From Annona cherimola (taxonomy: Eukaryota; Streptophyta; Magnoliopsida; Magnoliales; Annonaceae), in contig CM059971.1 in NCBI GenBank assembly GCA_030490835.1, positions 59,444,012 through 59,508,011 of the forward strand: a stretch of DNA of 64,000 nt. The letters are read 5' to 3'. Numbering within the stretch: the first letter of the stretch is position 1; every line of letters begins with the position of its first letter. Below, piece after piece: positions 13,414 through 26,240 of the stretch. Made by a program: the position numbers and the translations under genes. Under the pieces are notes generated by a model. The model made no database searches. It saw only the letters and a list, made by a program, of their open reading frames with translations, and was not told where the DNA came from.

Positions 13414-16400
13414 CTTTACATTCAAATGGATATCAACTAAGTCCCATACTTGAGTAGTCCTCATAGATTCCAACTCTACTTTCATTGCCTTTTTCTATCT
13501 TTCCTTAAATCAGGATCTCTTAGGCTCCTCATAATCTTGAGATGAAATCATAGAAGTTTCTTCCTAAGTCAAAAAACAATGATGTGAGACTCTTTTATGG
13601 CTACTCCTTTAAGGTAGATGCACTTCAGGTATGTCACTCCCACTTGACTCAAGATTTTTTTTGGAATATTTTGAGTATCTGATAAATATACATTTCTTTC
13701 CTCTCAGTTCTAATTTTGTATATTTATGAAAGAAATTATGTATGAAAGTTGGTGACCCCCATGGTTGTAAATTACTCAAATGAAGCTTTTAGGCTATCCA
13801 TAGTCCATAAGTAGTGGAATTGACTAATTTGCAGGGCATAAGATTAAGTATATGAACAATAATCAACAACGCATCTCTTAATAGGATATTGAAAGATTTG
13901 CTTGAGCTATCATATGCTTAACCATATTGAATAGAGTTTGGTTTCTTTTCTCTGCACAACCATTTTGTTGCAGAGTAATATAAATAATCAATTGCTTAAC
14001 TATGCCTTTTCATCATAAAATATTTTAAATTGCTCAAACAAGTACTTGTGTCCTTGTTCAATTCTCAATACTTTGATCTTTTGATATAATAGGTTCTCAA
14101 TCGTACTCATATAATATTTAAAGGAATTTAGCACTTCTAACTTATTAAGAATTAAAAGACATAACCAAATCGCATTTAATCATGTGTAAAAAGTAATGAA
14201 ATATAAGGCTCTATGCCTTGCCCTGACATTTATTAGACTATAGATGTCAAAAAGGAATAATTACAATGAAAACTCAAATTTAGTTACTTTACTAAATGGT
14301 TTCTTGTTGTTTTTCTAGCTATACAATTTTTACAAGTGCATAGATAAGTTTTAGCGAGTGAGCTTATAAGGCCTTCTCTAGCTACCTGATTAATTCTTTC
14401 TTATCCAATGTAACTCAATCTAACATATCATATATTTACATCCATAGAAACATTAGAAGATGTAATGTAAAAAAAGCAACCGTCATGTGATATAAATTTA
14501 TTGCAATCAGTATTTATAACCATGAAATCATCCATCATCAATGTAAACTTAGAGTAAGTTGTTCCCAAAATTACATCAACACAATTATCATATATTTAAT
14601 AAAACCCTAGGCTAAGAATAAGAAAACAGAGGCTAAGTTTTGCCAAATTCCTGGTGCATATATGACATCATGGGGGAGTAAAGTTCGACTAGGGAGTAGT
14701 ATCCACTCTGTCCTAACTAAATCCGAGTATACTATACAAAGCTCCTTAGTCATTGGCTATGTAGTTTGTTACTCCAAAGTTTACAATCCACAAAGGATGA
14801 GATTCTAATGACTATTATTGAGCTACTTGCATAACATAAATACTTTGCTTGAATTTTGGAGGAAAATTTGTACTTTTGTGAACATGTGTATCTAATAAAT
14901 ATCTTTCATAAAATTCTATGATAATACATGCTTCAAGTACTTAAATTTTATTATTATTATGTAGAACACATTCAAATGTTTCATAATTATTAATTCGGGA
15001 ATTTTGGAAGAAATATATGGGTATTTTGATATTTCATAACAAATTAGGTGTAAAATTGCAAATTTCCAAAACATATGCTGTATATAATAAATAATATAAA
15101 GGTTGCAAACTGCAAAATGCAAATCCAAATCACAAGCACAATCCATATTTAAGGGATTTGCACTAAGTCAACTTTAAAAAATGAGCAAATGACATCTTAT
15201 TAGCCAAAAATAATCAAATAAATAAAAGATTAAATAAATTAGGAAGCTCTTACCACTAAGGTTGTAAGTGACATTTTCAACCTAAATGTAAATCGTCCAA
15301 ACACTATGGGAGGTGTGCAATAGGAGCAACAAGTTGTGTACTATGTTCACAAAGTTCACAAGCATTTAGTATGGACTCACCACATCTCTCACTAAAAAAG
15401 GGAAGAACATTAAAGCGCTTGAAAAGAGCAATAAGATAGTTGTGTGGTGGAGTAAAATTTTCTCATGGATGCAGTATACTCGTTGTGGGTGGTGATAAAC
15501 ATAATTACCCTATATTCAATTTTCAGAATGCATCAATAAAATTTGAATCCATTAAGGATGCATGCATTTCTAAGGGGTGAGGTCGAGGACAGCGAGGTAT
15601 GTTCTATTTAGTCATGTATAGATATGATCACTTAATGAATTGTTACATTTTTTTTATTTATCTTCTTTCATGTTATTCATTGTGCTCTTGTGCTTTTGCA
15701 TTCATATAACATGAATATTTAAATGTTTGTAATGCGGCACATATAGGTTTCACTTTAACCTATTTATCCTAATGGTCTTGTTTTGTTAAGCAAGGGCATA
15801 AGTGATATGACCTTATCTTCTAGTTCAATGTCCAAAGTTAATAGGGTTCTGAATTGCACTTGCTCATGTGGTTTTTTGGCAATTATATTCACATCAAACA
15901 ACAAAATAACCCCAAAGGACATTTTCTTTGATCTCCATATTTAAGGGTATGCTCATCAGCTCTTACTTCATTTTACAAAAAAATTGATTTTTTTAGTGTT
16001 GGAGTGATTGTCATGCTTACGTCCTCGTAAAAAATTTTGACTTGCAATGCTAATCCCATATTACTATATCTAATAGGATCCTTTAGAGCGTGATAAATTT
16101 TTTAGGTGAGTGAATGAGTCCTCTGTTTGCAAGAGTGTTACTGTATTAGATGACAACAATGGAATGATTTGCAATCTCAAAGCCGACTTGTGCCCTTCAA
16201 CTATGTGTAAATAATAGTAGATATTGGAGAAATAGTATGTTGTGTCACTAATTTATAGGAGATTCACATTGCAGAAACTACTAAAATAAAGCGTATGCAT
16301 TAAGGCTGCAACACATGAATTGAAGTGTAAAATACGACAACTAAGAGATGCAATAGTTAAGAGGGACTTGAATTTGAAACAAGCATCGAAGAATAGAGAC

Positions 16401-17177
16401 ATAAAATGGGGAATAAGAAGATAGCCCTTGGCATCATGATTAGTATATTTGGTGTCTCTTTGGCTATTATCTTCCATTCAATATTGTAAAATGTGTTTCA
16501 TTAGTGAACTTACAAAATGGTTTTAGTAGTTGTGCCAATCAACCTTGACAATATCTCCTATTGTACAAAATCTTTAGTTTATGATCATATCTACTGTTTT
16601 TGAGTGAATGACATTCTTCTCATTAGTTTGTTATTTGCATTTGGCATAACTTGCCTATTATGAATGCTTCCAACTATATCCTTAAAGTTTTGCCATCGTT
16701 GTTTGTGAATTGGTGTCCAAAAATGACTTAGTGAGGGAAAATTGAATATTGAATGCATTTATGAAGGTGAATTTGATGTTGCAAAGAGTGTTTAGTTTTC
16801 CTTCCAACATCAACTAAATGTTAGAATCAACATTTTCACATTTGTTTGTCATTTTTGACTAAGCATTTTTAGGTCCTATAGTTATATACTTCGTTAAGTA
16901 TATGAAAGCCGTTTTCATAGTTGGTTTGTAGAATATTATCACTTTAGAAAAATGTTCACATTATATAATTGTTTAAGTGTTTAAGCTTTAATTTGCGTCA
17001 ACTTTGTTTTAACTCTTACTAGTTATGAATTTACAAATTAAGGCACAAGGCTTGATTCCATTTAGTAATATATTTATTTATTATAACAATCCATTAAATA
17101 AGTTTCCAACATTAATCCATTCAATAATAACAAACAACATTTTTCGTTTATGCTCTTCTTTCTCTAATTGTTACTAA

Positions 17178-17455
17178 GGGTGTGTTTGGTTACACACAAA
17201 ATATGTCAATGAAAACTTTTCAATCTCTATAACTACCTTATTTTTTAATTATTTTTTCACATTTTTCTATATAAATAACCCTACTTTTCAATCATTTCCA
17301 CACAAATACTCATACAACTACCTTTTCTATTTTAACTTTATTCTCTTTATAATTTCATTATTACCCCTATCATATCACATCATTTTCTATCAACTTGACA
17401 ACTTTAACTCTGAAAAGTTTTCATCAAAAAGTTTTACCTCCAACCAAACGCACCC
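17178..17455 (-). mobile_element. Tourist-like MITE, family A copy 2 (TSD TAA)
   Basis: This 278-bp copy is in the opposite orientation to copies 1, 3 and 4. It begins GGGTGTGTTTGG and ends CCAAACGCACCC, with TAA at 17,175-17,177 and at 17,456-17,458. The internal sequence is the reverse complement of the other copies (the fragment CAACTACCTTTTCTATTTTA corresponds to their TAAAATAGA...GTAGTTG). Confidence 0.88.
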
Positions 17456-19400
17456 TAAAAATGAAAAAAATTATAAATGTAGCTTTTTCCAATTATATTA
17501 GTGCATGTCCATTTATGCTACCATGTAACCTAATTCCCAGCATTCATAGCTGCTAGGACTTCGCATCCTTACTATGCATCAGGGATATGAAGTCCTTACC
17601 ATGCTTAAAGCAACCCCACCACTATACACAGACTTCTACTGAGGAAAACAAATGAGACCACTCATATGCTAGCTTCAAATTCTTCATTTATAATTAGGAA
17701 AAGGAAACAAGAAAGGGGGGAGGTGGTTAGTTTGTCGGTAAGCTTATTTGGATAATGCAACTGGTACTGCATTCTCATTTGAATTACAACCATGCTGCAT
17801 AAAGAGATAACATAATGGAACACAAAAATTCTGATGTAGTGTGATGACCAAATATGTGCCAAGGCAAAGCTTAAAGTTTCTTTAGTTACAATAGAGATAA
17901 CAATGCAACTATCATTTTAAGTTTTAAAGAAAAGATTTTCATTACTTTAAGAGTAGGGTGACTACTTGAAAGTGGCATGAAACAACCCCTGTCACATTAC
18001 TTGTGAGAAGAGATGAAGCACCTAGAATGAACCAATTCAAACTTCTTGCTAAAATAAATTCAGTTTCATTGTATTCAAACTTCTGATTTACGCCATCTGC
18101 ACCAAATGAATTTTGAAATTGACTTAATTAATTAACTTGAACCAAGGAAATGAATTTACAAAGCAAGGCCCACGATGCTTGAAGGGTATTCATTAACATA
18201 CAACATGCCACATCATTCATGGGAAGATTAACCTCCAGTTGATAAGCATTGAAAGGTGGAGTGACATATTACAAAGGTACTAGAATTATACGTGTATAAA
18301 AATCTATGACATTGAACTTGTTCCGATAAGTTTCCAACTTTGAATCATTAAATAATAAGTCAAAGTACATGAATCCAGTTCAATAAGTTTTGAACATTGA
18401 ATCCATTTATATAATATTCCAATTCAACTTCATTAATATTGTATATATGTAGATAATTACATTTCCCTCTCTAGCAATTTCCAATAATAGTAAAAAACTA
18501 TAATGAAAAATTCCAAATAGCTTGGAACACAAAATGGACAATAGTATGTAATTTCTCTTTGGAAATGCATCGCCAATTGGTAATGAGCACCTCTCCATCT
18601 TACTTCTTGCTTTCATTTGCTAGGCCTCTGTTAATTAATAGCAATGGTTTTAGCAAGCCCTATGCCTCCATCATTAATTAACAAATGTAGTCATTCTAAG
18701 GAAGGTCTATAAACACAAACAGGATAATAAATATTTGTATCTAGTTGGCAATTGCATTCATTTTAAGGAAGATGTTAAGAAATTAATTTTTTTTTTTAGA
18801 AAAAAGACTATTGAATTTAATAAAGCCTCACATTAGCCTCAAAAGACACTGTAAAAGTAGGAAGCTATGCTAGTACCCCTTCCCATTTTAGGTCCACCAA
18901 TAGATGCTTTCCTTGGTGGTATCCATGCCCATGCACTTGTAATTTCCAACTTGTGAAAAGGACGAGGATGTAGAGACCAAAACACGGCTAAGCCTCCACC
19001 GCCCAACAAATTTTTTGGGGCACATGTGTAATGACCAAGTCTCATGCACCCCACACACAACCAACATGAACAAAAAGAATTTGACACAGAAAAATCTATG
19101 CAACACAACAAGATTTGTTTTCCATAGGCTTTAATCATAATTACTAATTTAGAACATCTAACCCTATCAGAAGAGGTCGTTGCGCCAAGTGTTACTATGC
19201 ACCATGCACACCACATGAATTGCTCAATTAGAGAATAAGATAAAGCAATGGTGAAAAGCTACAACTTGCTTAAGCATTTCAATGGAAGTTGGTGCCATCG
19301 AAAGACGAAAGTGATAGTTCGCGACGAATAGGTAAGACCAACGAAGCAAAAGCTATTGCTGAAGAAGATGGGAGAGGCATGCAGCAACAAGAGAAGAGGT

Positions 19401-19472
19401 GACCAAGCCTTTCTAGTGGTGAGTGAGAGAAGAGGAGACCAAGCCTTTCTAGTGGTGAGTGAGAGAAGAGAT
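19401..19472. repeat. Tandem duplication, 2 x 36 bp
   Basis: Two near-identical 36-bp units start at 19,401 and 19,437 (both GACCAAGCCTTTCTAGTGGT). They lie in a purine-rich tract and produce a repeated peptide in a minus-strand chance frame. Confidence 0.85.
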
Positions 19473-19893
19473 GAGAGAGATAGAGAGGGCAACGAGGAGA
19501 GAGAGTGCAGTCCACAGATCGGTGGCTGGTAAGGAGTGAGACGATAATAATAAGATTTAAGAGAGGGAGAACTAGAATGAGCAGGAGAAGAGAGGGAAAA
19601 AAGGAGTGGTTTTGAGGGAGAAGATCTATGAGTGGGAGAGGCGAGAGGCAACAACGCTTGGTGCTTTTACAAAGGGGGGCCCCAACAAATTTACTATGGA
19701 TAGTAAACTGACCTATGAGGAAAATGTCTAGCTCATTAATGTGCCTAACAACTGCTTATTTGAGTTTTATCTAGACGAGTGTAATCTCACCTTGAGCGAT
19801 CAGATGATATCCTAGAATGGTTGAAAATGCCCAGTGCTTTTAACCAGTATAGATGATCATATCTCTAAGTTGGCTCCACTTCTTTATAACTAG

Positions 19894-20382
19894 GTTATAT
19901 AGAAGCAGAGCCATATAACCCCTTCAAATTTTAAGATTTTGATTTTTGATAGAAAATCCAATCCATTTATTGTATCTAACATTATTCATTTATCTAGAAG
20001 ATCAAGTTTCATTTTGATCAAGTATAATTATGGGCCACATTTGTTGAAAAATATATATTCATGTGTAAATTATGAAACATGCTAAAATATTAATTTTAAA
20101 ACAGTATTTTCGACATCTGAACTATTCAAAATACATTTCAATATGAGTAAATGATTCCATAAAGTATTATTACATTCTAATACGTATGTAAATGGATCTA
20201 ACATTTTTCATAATTACACATGAATATATTTTTTAAAAACAAATGTGACACATAAACATACTTGACTATGAAGAAACTTGATCTCTTAGATAAAATAATG
20301 ATATTAAATATAATGAATAATTGAATTTTTCATCGATGATTAAAATATTTAATTTTAAAGGGGATACATGGCTCCGCTTTGA
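19894..20382. mobile_element. Mutator-like MITE, family C copy 1
   Basis: This non-coding element of about 489 bp has long inverted arms: AGAAGCAGAGCCATATAACC on the left and GGGGATACATGGCTCCGCTT on the right. It shares its body with copies at 39,569 and 46,517. Flanks are TATAACTAG (19,885-19,893) and TGTAACTAG (20,383-20,391), an 8/9 match consistent with an aged 9-bp TSD. Confidence 0.75.
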
Positions 20383-20391
20383 TGTAACTAG

Positions 20392-21952
20392 AACGAGACC
20401 GCTCTAAATTATATAAACCATACGATAAATCTGGAACTAAAAGGGAAAATGTAAAAGAAATATGTTTAACATGAAAATTTTTATAAGAAATTATGATATA
20501 TTAATTAACATTCATAATTTGATATTAAAATTTGGTGTAATTTTGGAATTAAAAATCCTAAAAAATCAGCCCAAACAGTGTACATAGTCGCCAAAATCTG
20601 CTATATTAATGATGTTTTATAATTTTTATATAAGAAATTTGGAGCTAAACAATTTATATTATATAAATATTATCTTGAATACCACTATAAAATATACGAA
20701 TAAAATTTTAAATAAGATAAATATGATTAAAAAATTACATCATTTGGACAACCCTTAAGAATATATCGTTGTCTAATAGAAATAAAATACATAAATAAAT
20801 ATAAATAATAAGTATTTTATACCAAAATTATTTTATTTGGTTAGTTGATATAATTATTACTTTATAGTAAAAATTTCAGGCTTAAACTACTTGATTTGAT
20901 CATAAAGAAAAATAAAAAAACTGTATGTATGATTTTAGTGATTATCAGCAGATTAAAGAAAAACCAAAAAATTTAAATGCTAAAAATAATTGTCAAAAAC
21001 ATTACAGTTAGTTAAAATATATAAATATTGAATTAATTCATTAGAAATTTTTTTATAAAGTATTTAAAAATTAAATTGAATAAAAATATGTTGTTGATGT
21101 TTAGTATGATTAAGGGAAGACCCATCCGTGGTCAAATTAAATATTATGAATTGAAATTCTTATTAATTAATTAATAATTAATAATACGAAGACAATGTTT
21201 AGCTAAGAAATTTTAATATTTGTAAAATAGGTGTAAACAATACAAGAAAATACAGATTGAAAGCAAAATGGTAATTTAGTAATTTTATAAAAAAGATTGG
21301 ACCTTATTAATTATTCTTTTTATTTTATTAACTTGAGATAATAATATTTTAGAATTAACAAGATTTATCATAAATAATAATTTTTGGATAATTTAATTTA
21401 TACAAAGAATCGTATTTTGACTAAATTATCAAAGTAAAGGACATAAGGTATCCGCATATCTTAGGATAGGATATTATGCTAATCATAATTGGAAAAGTTA
21501 ATTTGAATAAAAATATTTATTAGATATTATCATTTTCTAGTGCCGTAATTTGAATATTAGAGCAGATTATGATACAAGGATCGAATATAGTTTATATAAG
21601 GTAAGTAGAGCTTTTTCTTCCATTTTTGATTCTATATTATAATATATGGTCACGACATGTGTTTCGAATATCTATATATATTTTTATATTTATTAATTTA
21701 TCGATTGTTATTTTGGCTTCATCATTTTATATGCTAACATTAGTCATCATAGCATTGACATATGTTGCTTTATTCATGAGCAATGACTATTGATGTGGAT
21801 TTCGCAGTGTTATGTGGACCATTAGTGACAATTGTTAGCACATCTTGATAGGGGATTGAAGTGTGATAGCCTAAGTGGTATCGGTTTATGCATGACTTGT
21901 CTAGCCTGATAATTTTGTTGATTGATATTGTGGACTAGTTCACGAGACTAGT
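20392..21952. other. Gene-free, very AT-rich interval
   Basis: No coding sequence, RNA gene or bounded element can be supported. It lies to the left of the solo LTR and seems to be continuous with 24,768-25,553 once that LTR is removed. It may be the body of an older LTR. Confidence 0.4.
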
Positions 21953-24762
21953 TGTAATGTCCTTAATTTTTAAATTGCAACCCTAAGCATATAATATATA
22001 TATGTGTGTGTAAATTTTGACATGGAGTTAACGAAATTGAATATAAATAAATGACCTAAAATTATAAAATGAAAGAAGAAATAAATAATACATAATGATA
22101 AGTTACAGTGTTATTATTGAATGAAAAATGGAAAATCATATTAATTAAAAATAATTAAATGGTTCTAATTAAATAATTAATTGATCTAAATTACTTAAAT
22201 GGTAAACGACCATGATTTAATGATCCTAAATTGTATCATGAGTTATAAAATTTAAAATATTATGATTCATGACGTGTAAATATGTATATGGACTTACAAC
22301 AAAAAATTTTAAAAAATATGAAGGGTAGCCACATGTGTGTACTTGCAAACTACCTTAAGTGGGGTAACAAAAGTAGCCCCTTTTTTCTTTACACGTGAAC
22401 AGAGAGGAGAGAGGAAGAAAAAAATGAAAAAGAGAGGGAGGAAAGAAGAACAAGGAGAAGGAGATAAGAAGGAAGAGAAGGAGGGAGAGGAGGGCTGTCG
22501 TTTTCATCCACCACACGTCGTCATCAACGCGAGCTACTGCCACTGTCATTCACCCATTGCCGGTGATTGGAGGTGAGAGAGAGAGAGAGAGAGAGGTTTT
22601 TTTTGTTGATTTTTAAAAATTTCTTTCAAAGCATGTGAAAATCATATGGCTTTTGTTTAATATAGGTACGTCTATAAGGATGGAGAGGGAAATTATAGAA
22701 AGCAGGATGGAAATTTGGATTCGTGATTAAGGCGAGTTAGGGTTTCGGTTTTCCATTCCAAATCATGGTAGAAATCATGGCGTTTTAATATATTTGTGCA
22801 AAAGATGATGATGATGGAAGTTTAAAGCCTGTAAATAGAAGTTCAAAATTGATCCGATGCATGAATCTAAAATTTCAAGAGTTGAAAAGCTTTAATATTT
22901 TTATCCCAAATTTCTGTATAATGTACTTAAATGATGTTGGAATGTATTATTCGTAAAATTACGTTTACAATCTTGGGAAGGAAATAAAATTTAAAATTTT
23001 CATCATACCTTGAATGTGGGGAAACCCTAAAAATGTGGCTTATACATTGGGTTTTTGCACCCAACTTGTGTTAAATGAATTATAAATAATTATAGAATAA
23101 ATTTCATGTTAAATCTTTGCTTGAGATAGAGAAATTTTAATGAAAGCCACATTATAAGTTTGTAAAATAAATTTAAATATGAGTTTTTAAATAAAACATG
23201 TAAAAAGGGGGGAAGGCATGATTAATCATGAAATAATATGTGTAATGGACTAAATAAATGCTTAGATGTATTCTTTGTTGGCTTTGATAGGAAGGGGTAA
23301 AGGAAAGATGAAGGAAAGGATAAAGGAAATAAGGAGAGAAAACTAAAGGAAAAAGATAAGCCCTTTCGAGCTTTCATTTCAAAAGAATGGTATGGTAAGA
23401 AAATTTATTTTTACCCTTTTATTTCTGGAAAGATTATTTGCTAATGAGTTTGTGTTATTTAAATGCTTCTTTAAATTGACATGCATTGAAAAGATACTTG
23501 GGGATGACCATTGCCCTATGCATATGTTGTAAAGAAAAAAAACGTGTGCTTTAAAATAGGTTTCCTAACTCGATTTTCATGTACAAACCCTGTTATCATG
23601 TTGAGTTAGCAAAACTCGATTTATGAAATAAATGCATATGATGCACGTGTGAATGGAACTCATGCATAGAAAGTGAATTTGGAGGTTTTGTCAAGGTTGG
23701 AAGAAGACAGATTGTCCGCCCTTGATGTAGCCAAGGCGGTGTGCCCGAAGCCTTTCAATAGAAAGGTTTTTATGGGTAGATAATCACTTGGTAAATGCCA
23801 CCACCGAATGAGAATGATGTCATTGAATGATGCATATGTGTGAATACATCTTATTATCACACATGCATAATGGGATTTTAAGAGTTTTATGATTTCAGTT
23901 GATACCACAAGTTTTGAAAACTATATGTATTTCTAAATGCTTGCTTACCGAATATTTTATACTCATTGTTTTCAATTAATCAATGAGTACAAATAATGCA
24001 GATTTGATAGAAGAGTCTTCACTGCTAGTAAAGTAATGAATGTAAAATTTTTAATATTTTTGAAGAATTTAGAGCCATCGGAATGTAATTATTGTAATTG
24101 CTAGTATGTATTATATTTAAATATTTTATATTAATGTTAAATGTAGTAGTTAGCTTCTCAGGTGAAGTATGATTGTACAAGAGATGTATTAGGTGAATTA
24201 AAATAAGGGTATGTTTGGTAATGAATAAAACTTTTGGTGAGAAGTTTTGGGGAGTAAAAGTTGTCAAATTATGTGATATGATAGGGGTAATGATGAGTAG
24301 TAAAGAGGATAAAGTTAAAATAGATAGGTTAATTGTGTAGATAGTTGTGTAGAAATGATTGAAAAGTAGGGTAGTTGTATAGAAAAATGTGAAAAAATGA
24401 TTAAAAAATATGATAATTGTGGAGAATGAAAAGTTTTAGATTGAAAAGTTTTAACTTGACATGTTTTATTAATTGCCAAACGCACTCTAAGTGTGTAAAA
24501 AATGTTAGATTTGTAATGACTATCAGGTTTGTATTGCCCAAATGTCCTAAATACAGACGGCATATTGCCGGATTTTAGTTAAGAAAATGAAACCAGTATA
24601 GGTTTTAAAGAAAATAAAAAAAATCAGGTTAATTTCCTAGCATATTAGAAAAGTTTCTGCTTATATGAGTATGAAACTCGAGTTTCATTCACAAGCTTTA
24701 CCATTTAAAAAGATCTGTGAAGTAAGTTATCACACCGTGGCGTGCTTGCGGGTTGGGGCGCT
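21953..24762. mobile_element. Solo LTR, 2,810 bp, with 5-bp TSD CTAGT
   Basis: The element starts TGTAATGTCC and ends GGGGCGCTACA, giving the TG...CA ends expected of an LTR. It is bounded by identical 5-bp repeats CTAGT at 21,948-21,952 and 24,763-24,767. No internal gag or pol is present, so this is a solo LTR left by unequal recombination. The length and the TGTAATGTCC / GGGGCGCTACA ends fit large chromovirus (Del/Tekay-like) LTRs of plants. It contains a family A MITE at 24,207-24,487, a purine-rich tract at 22,395-22,495 and a (GA)n run near 22,575-22,594. The open frames across the purine tract are low-complexity. Confidence 0.88.
24207..24487 (+). mobile_element. Tourist-like MITE, family A copy 3 (TSD TAA)
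   Basis: This 281-bp element inserted in the solo LTR. It begins GGGTATGTTTGG and ends CCAAACGCACTC, with TAA on both sides (24,204-24,206 and 24,488-24,490). Its body closely matches copy 4. Confidence 0.9.
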
Positions 24763-24767
24763 ACACT

Positions 24768-25553
24768 AGTACCCCTTAATAGAATACTTAGGTGTCGAAG
24801 CTATTTAAATAATGTGGCTTGGAGAGGCTATAGCTGTGTAATGAGTGCAACAAGATATCAGTTACATTTTTGATTTTGATAAAAGTGATTCCCAACCCAT
24901 TCTTGTTGTATTGGGTTGACCACCATGCTAGGCAAAGTTAGCCATGATGTCATGCAGTTTTGGTCATCCTTTTGTGTAGATGGTTGGACTTAAAGACAAG
25001 ATACTGAACTTCCCTATCGGATTTGAGACCTTGCTAATTTAAACCATGGAGCCTCATATGTGTGATGCATTAACATGTGCTTGTTCATTTGCATTTATTT
25101 CAAATGAAGTTTTAGCTCGATTTGGACTTACATAGTGATTTATAATTTACTGGACTTCTTCGATATTGAGCTTTATTAATCTATAATCACATGCTCTACT
25201 TACTTTGTCTAGACTTGCTTTATCTTTTTCTTATTTTAGATGACAGACCTATGGGCGTAGAACCTCAATGGGACGATGGTCTAGATGGGATGAGTAAATA
25301 GAATAGCAGAATTCACCACTTAGACTTTTTAATTTACTTTGGAACAAGTACTCATGTATATAAAATTTGGAATTTAGATATGTATGTATGTATGCATATT
25401 AATTTCCTTAAATATATATAAGACGTTGCTTTATTCTTGCACCTACGATTATTCTTTCTATTATAATTGATCATGGTGTTAGCTACTGGGTACCCTTGGT
25501 AGCAGATGACGGCCATTGCACTAAGATGTTGACTTAGTTAGGGGGACATTACA
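24768..25553. repeat. Probable LTR 3' end, abutting copia gag
   Basis: Gene-free DNA ends in GGGGGACATTACA at 25,553. Copia gag coding sequence on the minus strand starts at once beyond this point. A segment near 25,230 ('ttttagatgacagacctatg') resembles one near 34,425 in another LTR-like tract. The left end of this element was not located, so the LTR call is an inference. Confidence 0.45.
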
Positions 25554-25559
25554 AATAAA

Positions 25560-26240
25560 CAGAAGTAGGATCGGGAGTAAACTTAGGTAATATCTTTTTA
25601 GCTTAGTGTAATTATGAATAAAGTGACCCAACTTGCTAAAGTTGAAGCATCCTTAGTCATGTCCTTCTTTCAACTACACTCATTTTACTTTCACTAGACG
25701 TTCCTAGTCTCCTTGGAGCTCTATTTTGGTCCTTTTCCCTTTTTAAAGAACTTTGGATTCTTCTCGCATTTGAAAATTTAAAGTTTTGTACGAATTGAAA
25801 TTAGCCACATATACTTGTCTAAAAGATTTGCAACCTCCAAACGCTCATCTTCCAATTCCAGGTGACGTGAAACACTATCAAAAGTTTTGATTTTTCATTG
25901 TGTGTCATGTTGACTTTCAAGTGTTCTCAATTGTTAAGGAGTGACTTGATTATAGCTGACTTTAGCTCTTTGATCATGATCGACATCTCCCTAAGATGAT
26001 ACCTAATATTGCGATGTTAGCATTTCTTATAGGTATCAAACTTAATAATGAGTTCCTCACCTTTGTAGCATATGAACTACTAAGTTTCTCCTTGAGGGCT
26101 ATCGACATTCTCTGAGCAGTAACATGATCCTCAAACTTATATACGAAATTGTCATATATAGTGCTCAACACCGTAATACAAACAATACTATTCTTTTTTT
26201 CTAGGCTACATAAGTCTTATAATCTTGTTCGTATTGAGTA
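25560..26240 (-). pseudogene. Ty1/copia gag remnant with decayed zinc knuckle
   Basis: The minus strand encodes a copia-type capsid fragment (VLSTIYDNFVYKFEDHVTAQ, then RMSIALKEKLSSSYATKV) at about 26,180-25,974. After several stops a decayed zinc knuckle appears at 25,652-25,609 (CFNFSKLGHFIHNY, where the expected pattern is CX2CX4HX4C). The coding sequence ends abruptly at the LTR-like end at 25,553. Protease and the rest of a copia pol in the same orientation begin near 14,880, so the two were probably one element split by an insertion of about 10.6 kb. Confidence 0.75.

Larger units (their letters stand above)
10690..14880 (-). pseudogene. Ty1/copia pol remnant (protease, integrase, RT), interrupted
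   Basis: Reading down the minus strand: a protease-like motif at about 14,790-14,749 (WIVNFGVTNYIA, where the usual DSG has become NFG); the gag-pre-integrase region near 14,650 (APGIWQNLASVF); the integrase zinc-finger end near 14,320 (CTCKNCIARKTT); the integrase core and tail (LQQNGCAEKRNQTLFNMVKH near 13,950; KKCIFIRYS near 13,690); the linker to RT near 13,470 (WKKAMKVELESM, then VWDLVDIHLNVK); then RT at 11,409-11,035 with YLDD in place of YVDD (FYLDDILLTRSDLEFL). The RT end at 10,895-10,707 reads VPYANAIRSLMY. The frame is broken by many stops. A gene-free insertion of about 1.87 kb splits the start of RT. The matching gag appears to be at 25.56-26.24 kb. Confidence 0.88.
14881..19884. 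other. Gene-free AT-rich interval
   Basis: Apart from the MITE at 17,178-17,455 and the 36-bp duplication at 19,401-19,472, no gene, RNA or defined element is recognisable. The interval is the left part of about 10.6 kb that seems to have been inserted into the copia element. The open frames here, including one of 131 codons on the minus strand at 19,259-19,654 that is Ser/Leu-rich, look like low-complexity chance frames. Confidence 0.5.

Noticed and set aside
19259..19654. 131-codon minus frame
   Set aside because: Ser/Leu-rich, contains a 36-bp tandem duplication, and has no recognisable family.
22337..22576. Open frames on both strands rich in Lys/Glu/Arg or Ser/Leu/Phe
   Set aside because: They translate a purine-rich low-complexity tract inside the solo LTR and have no domain.
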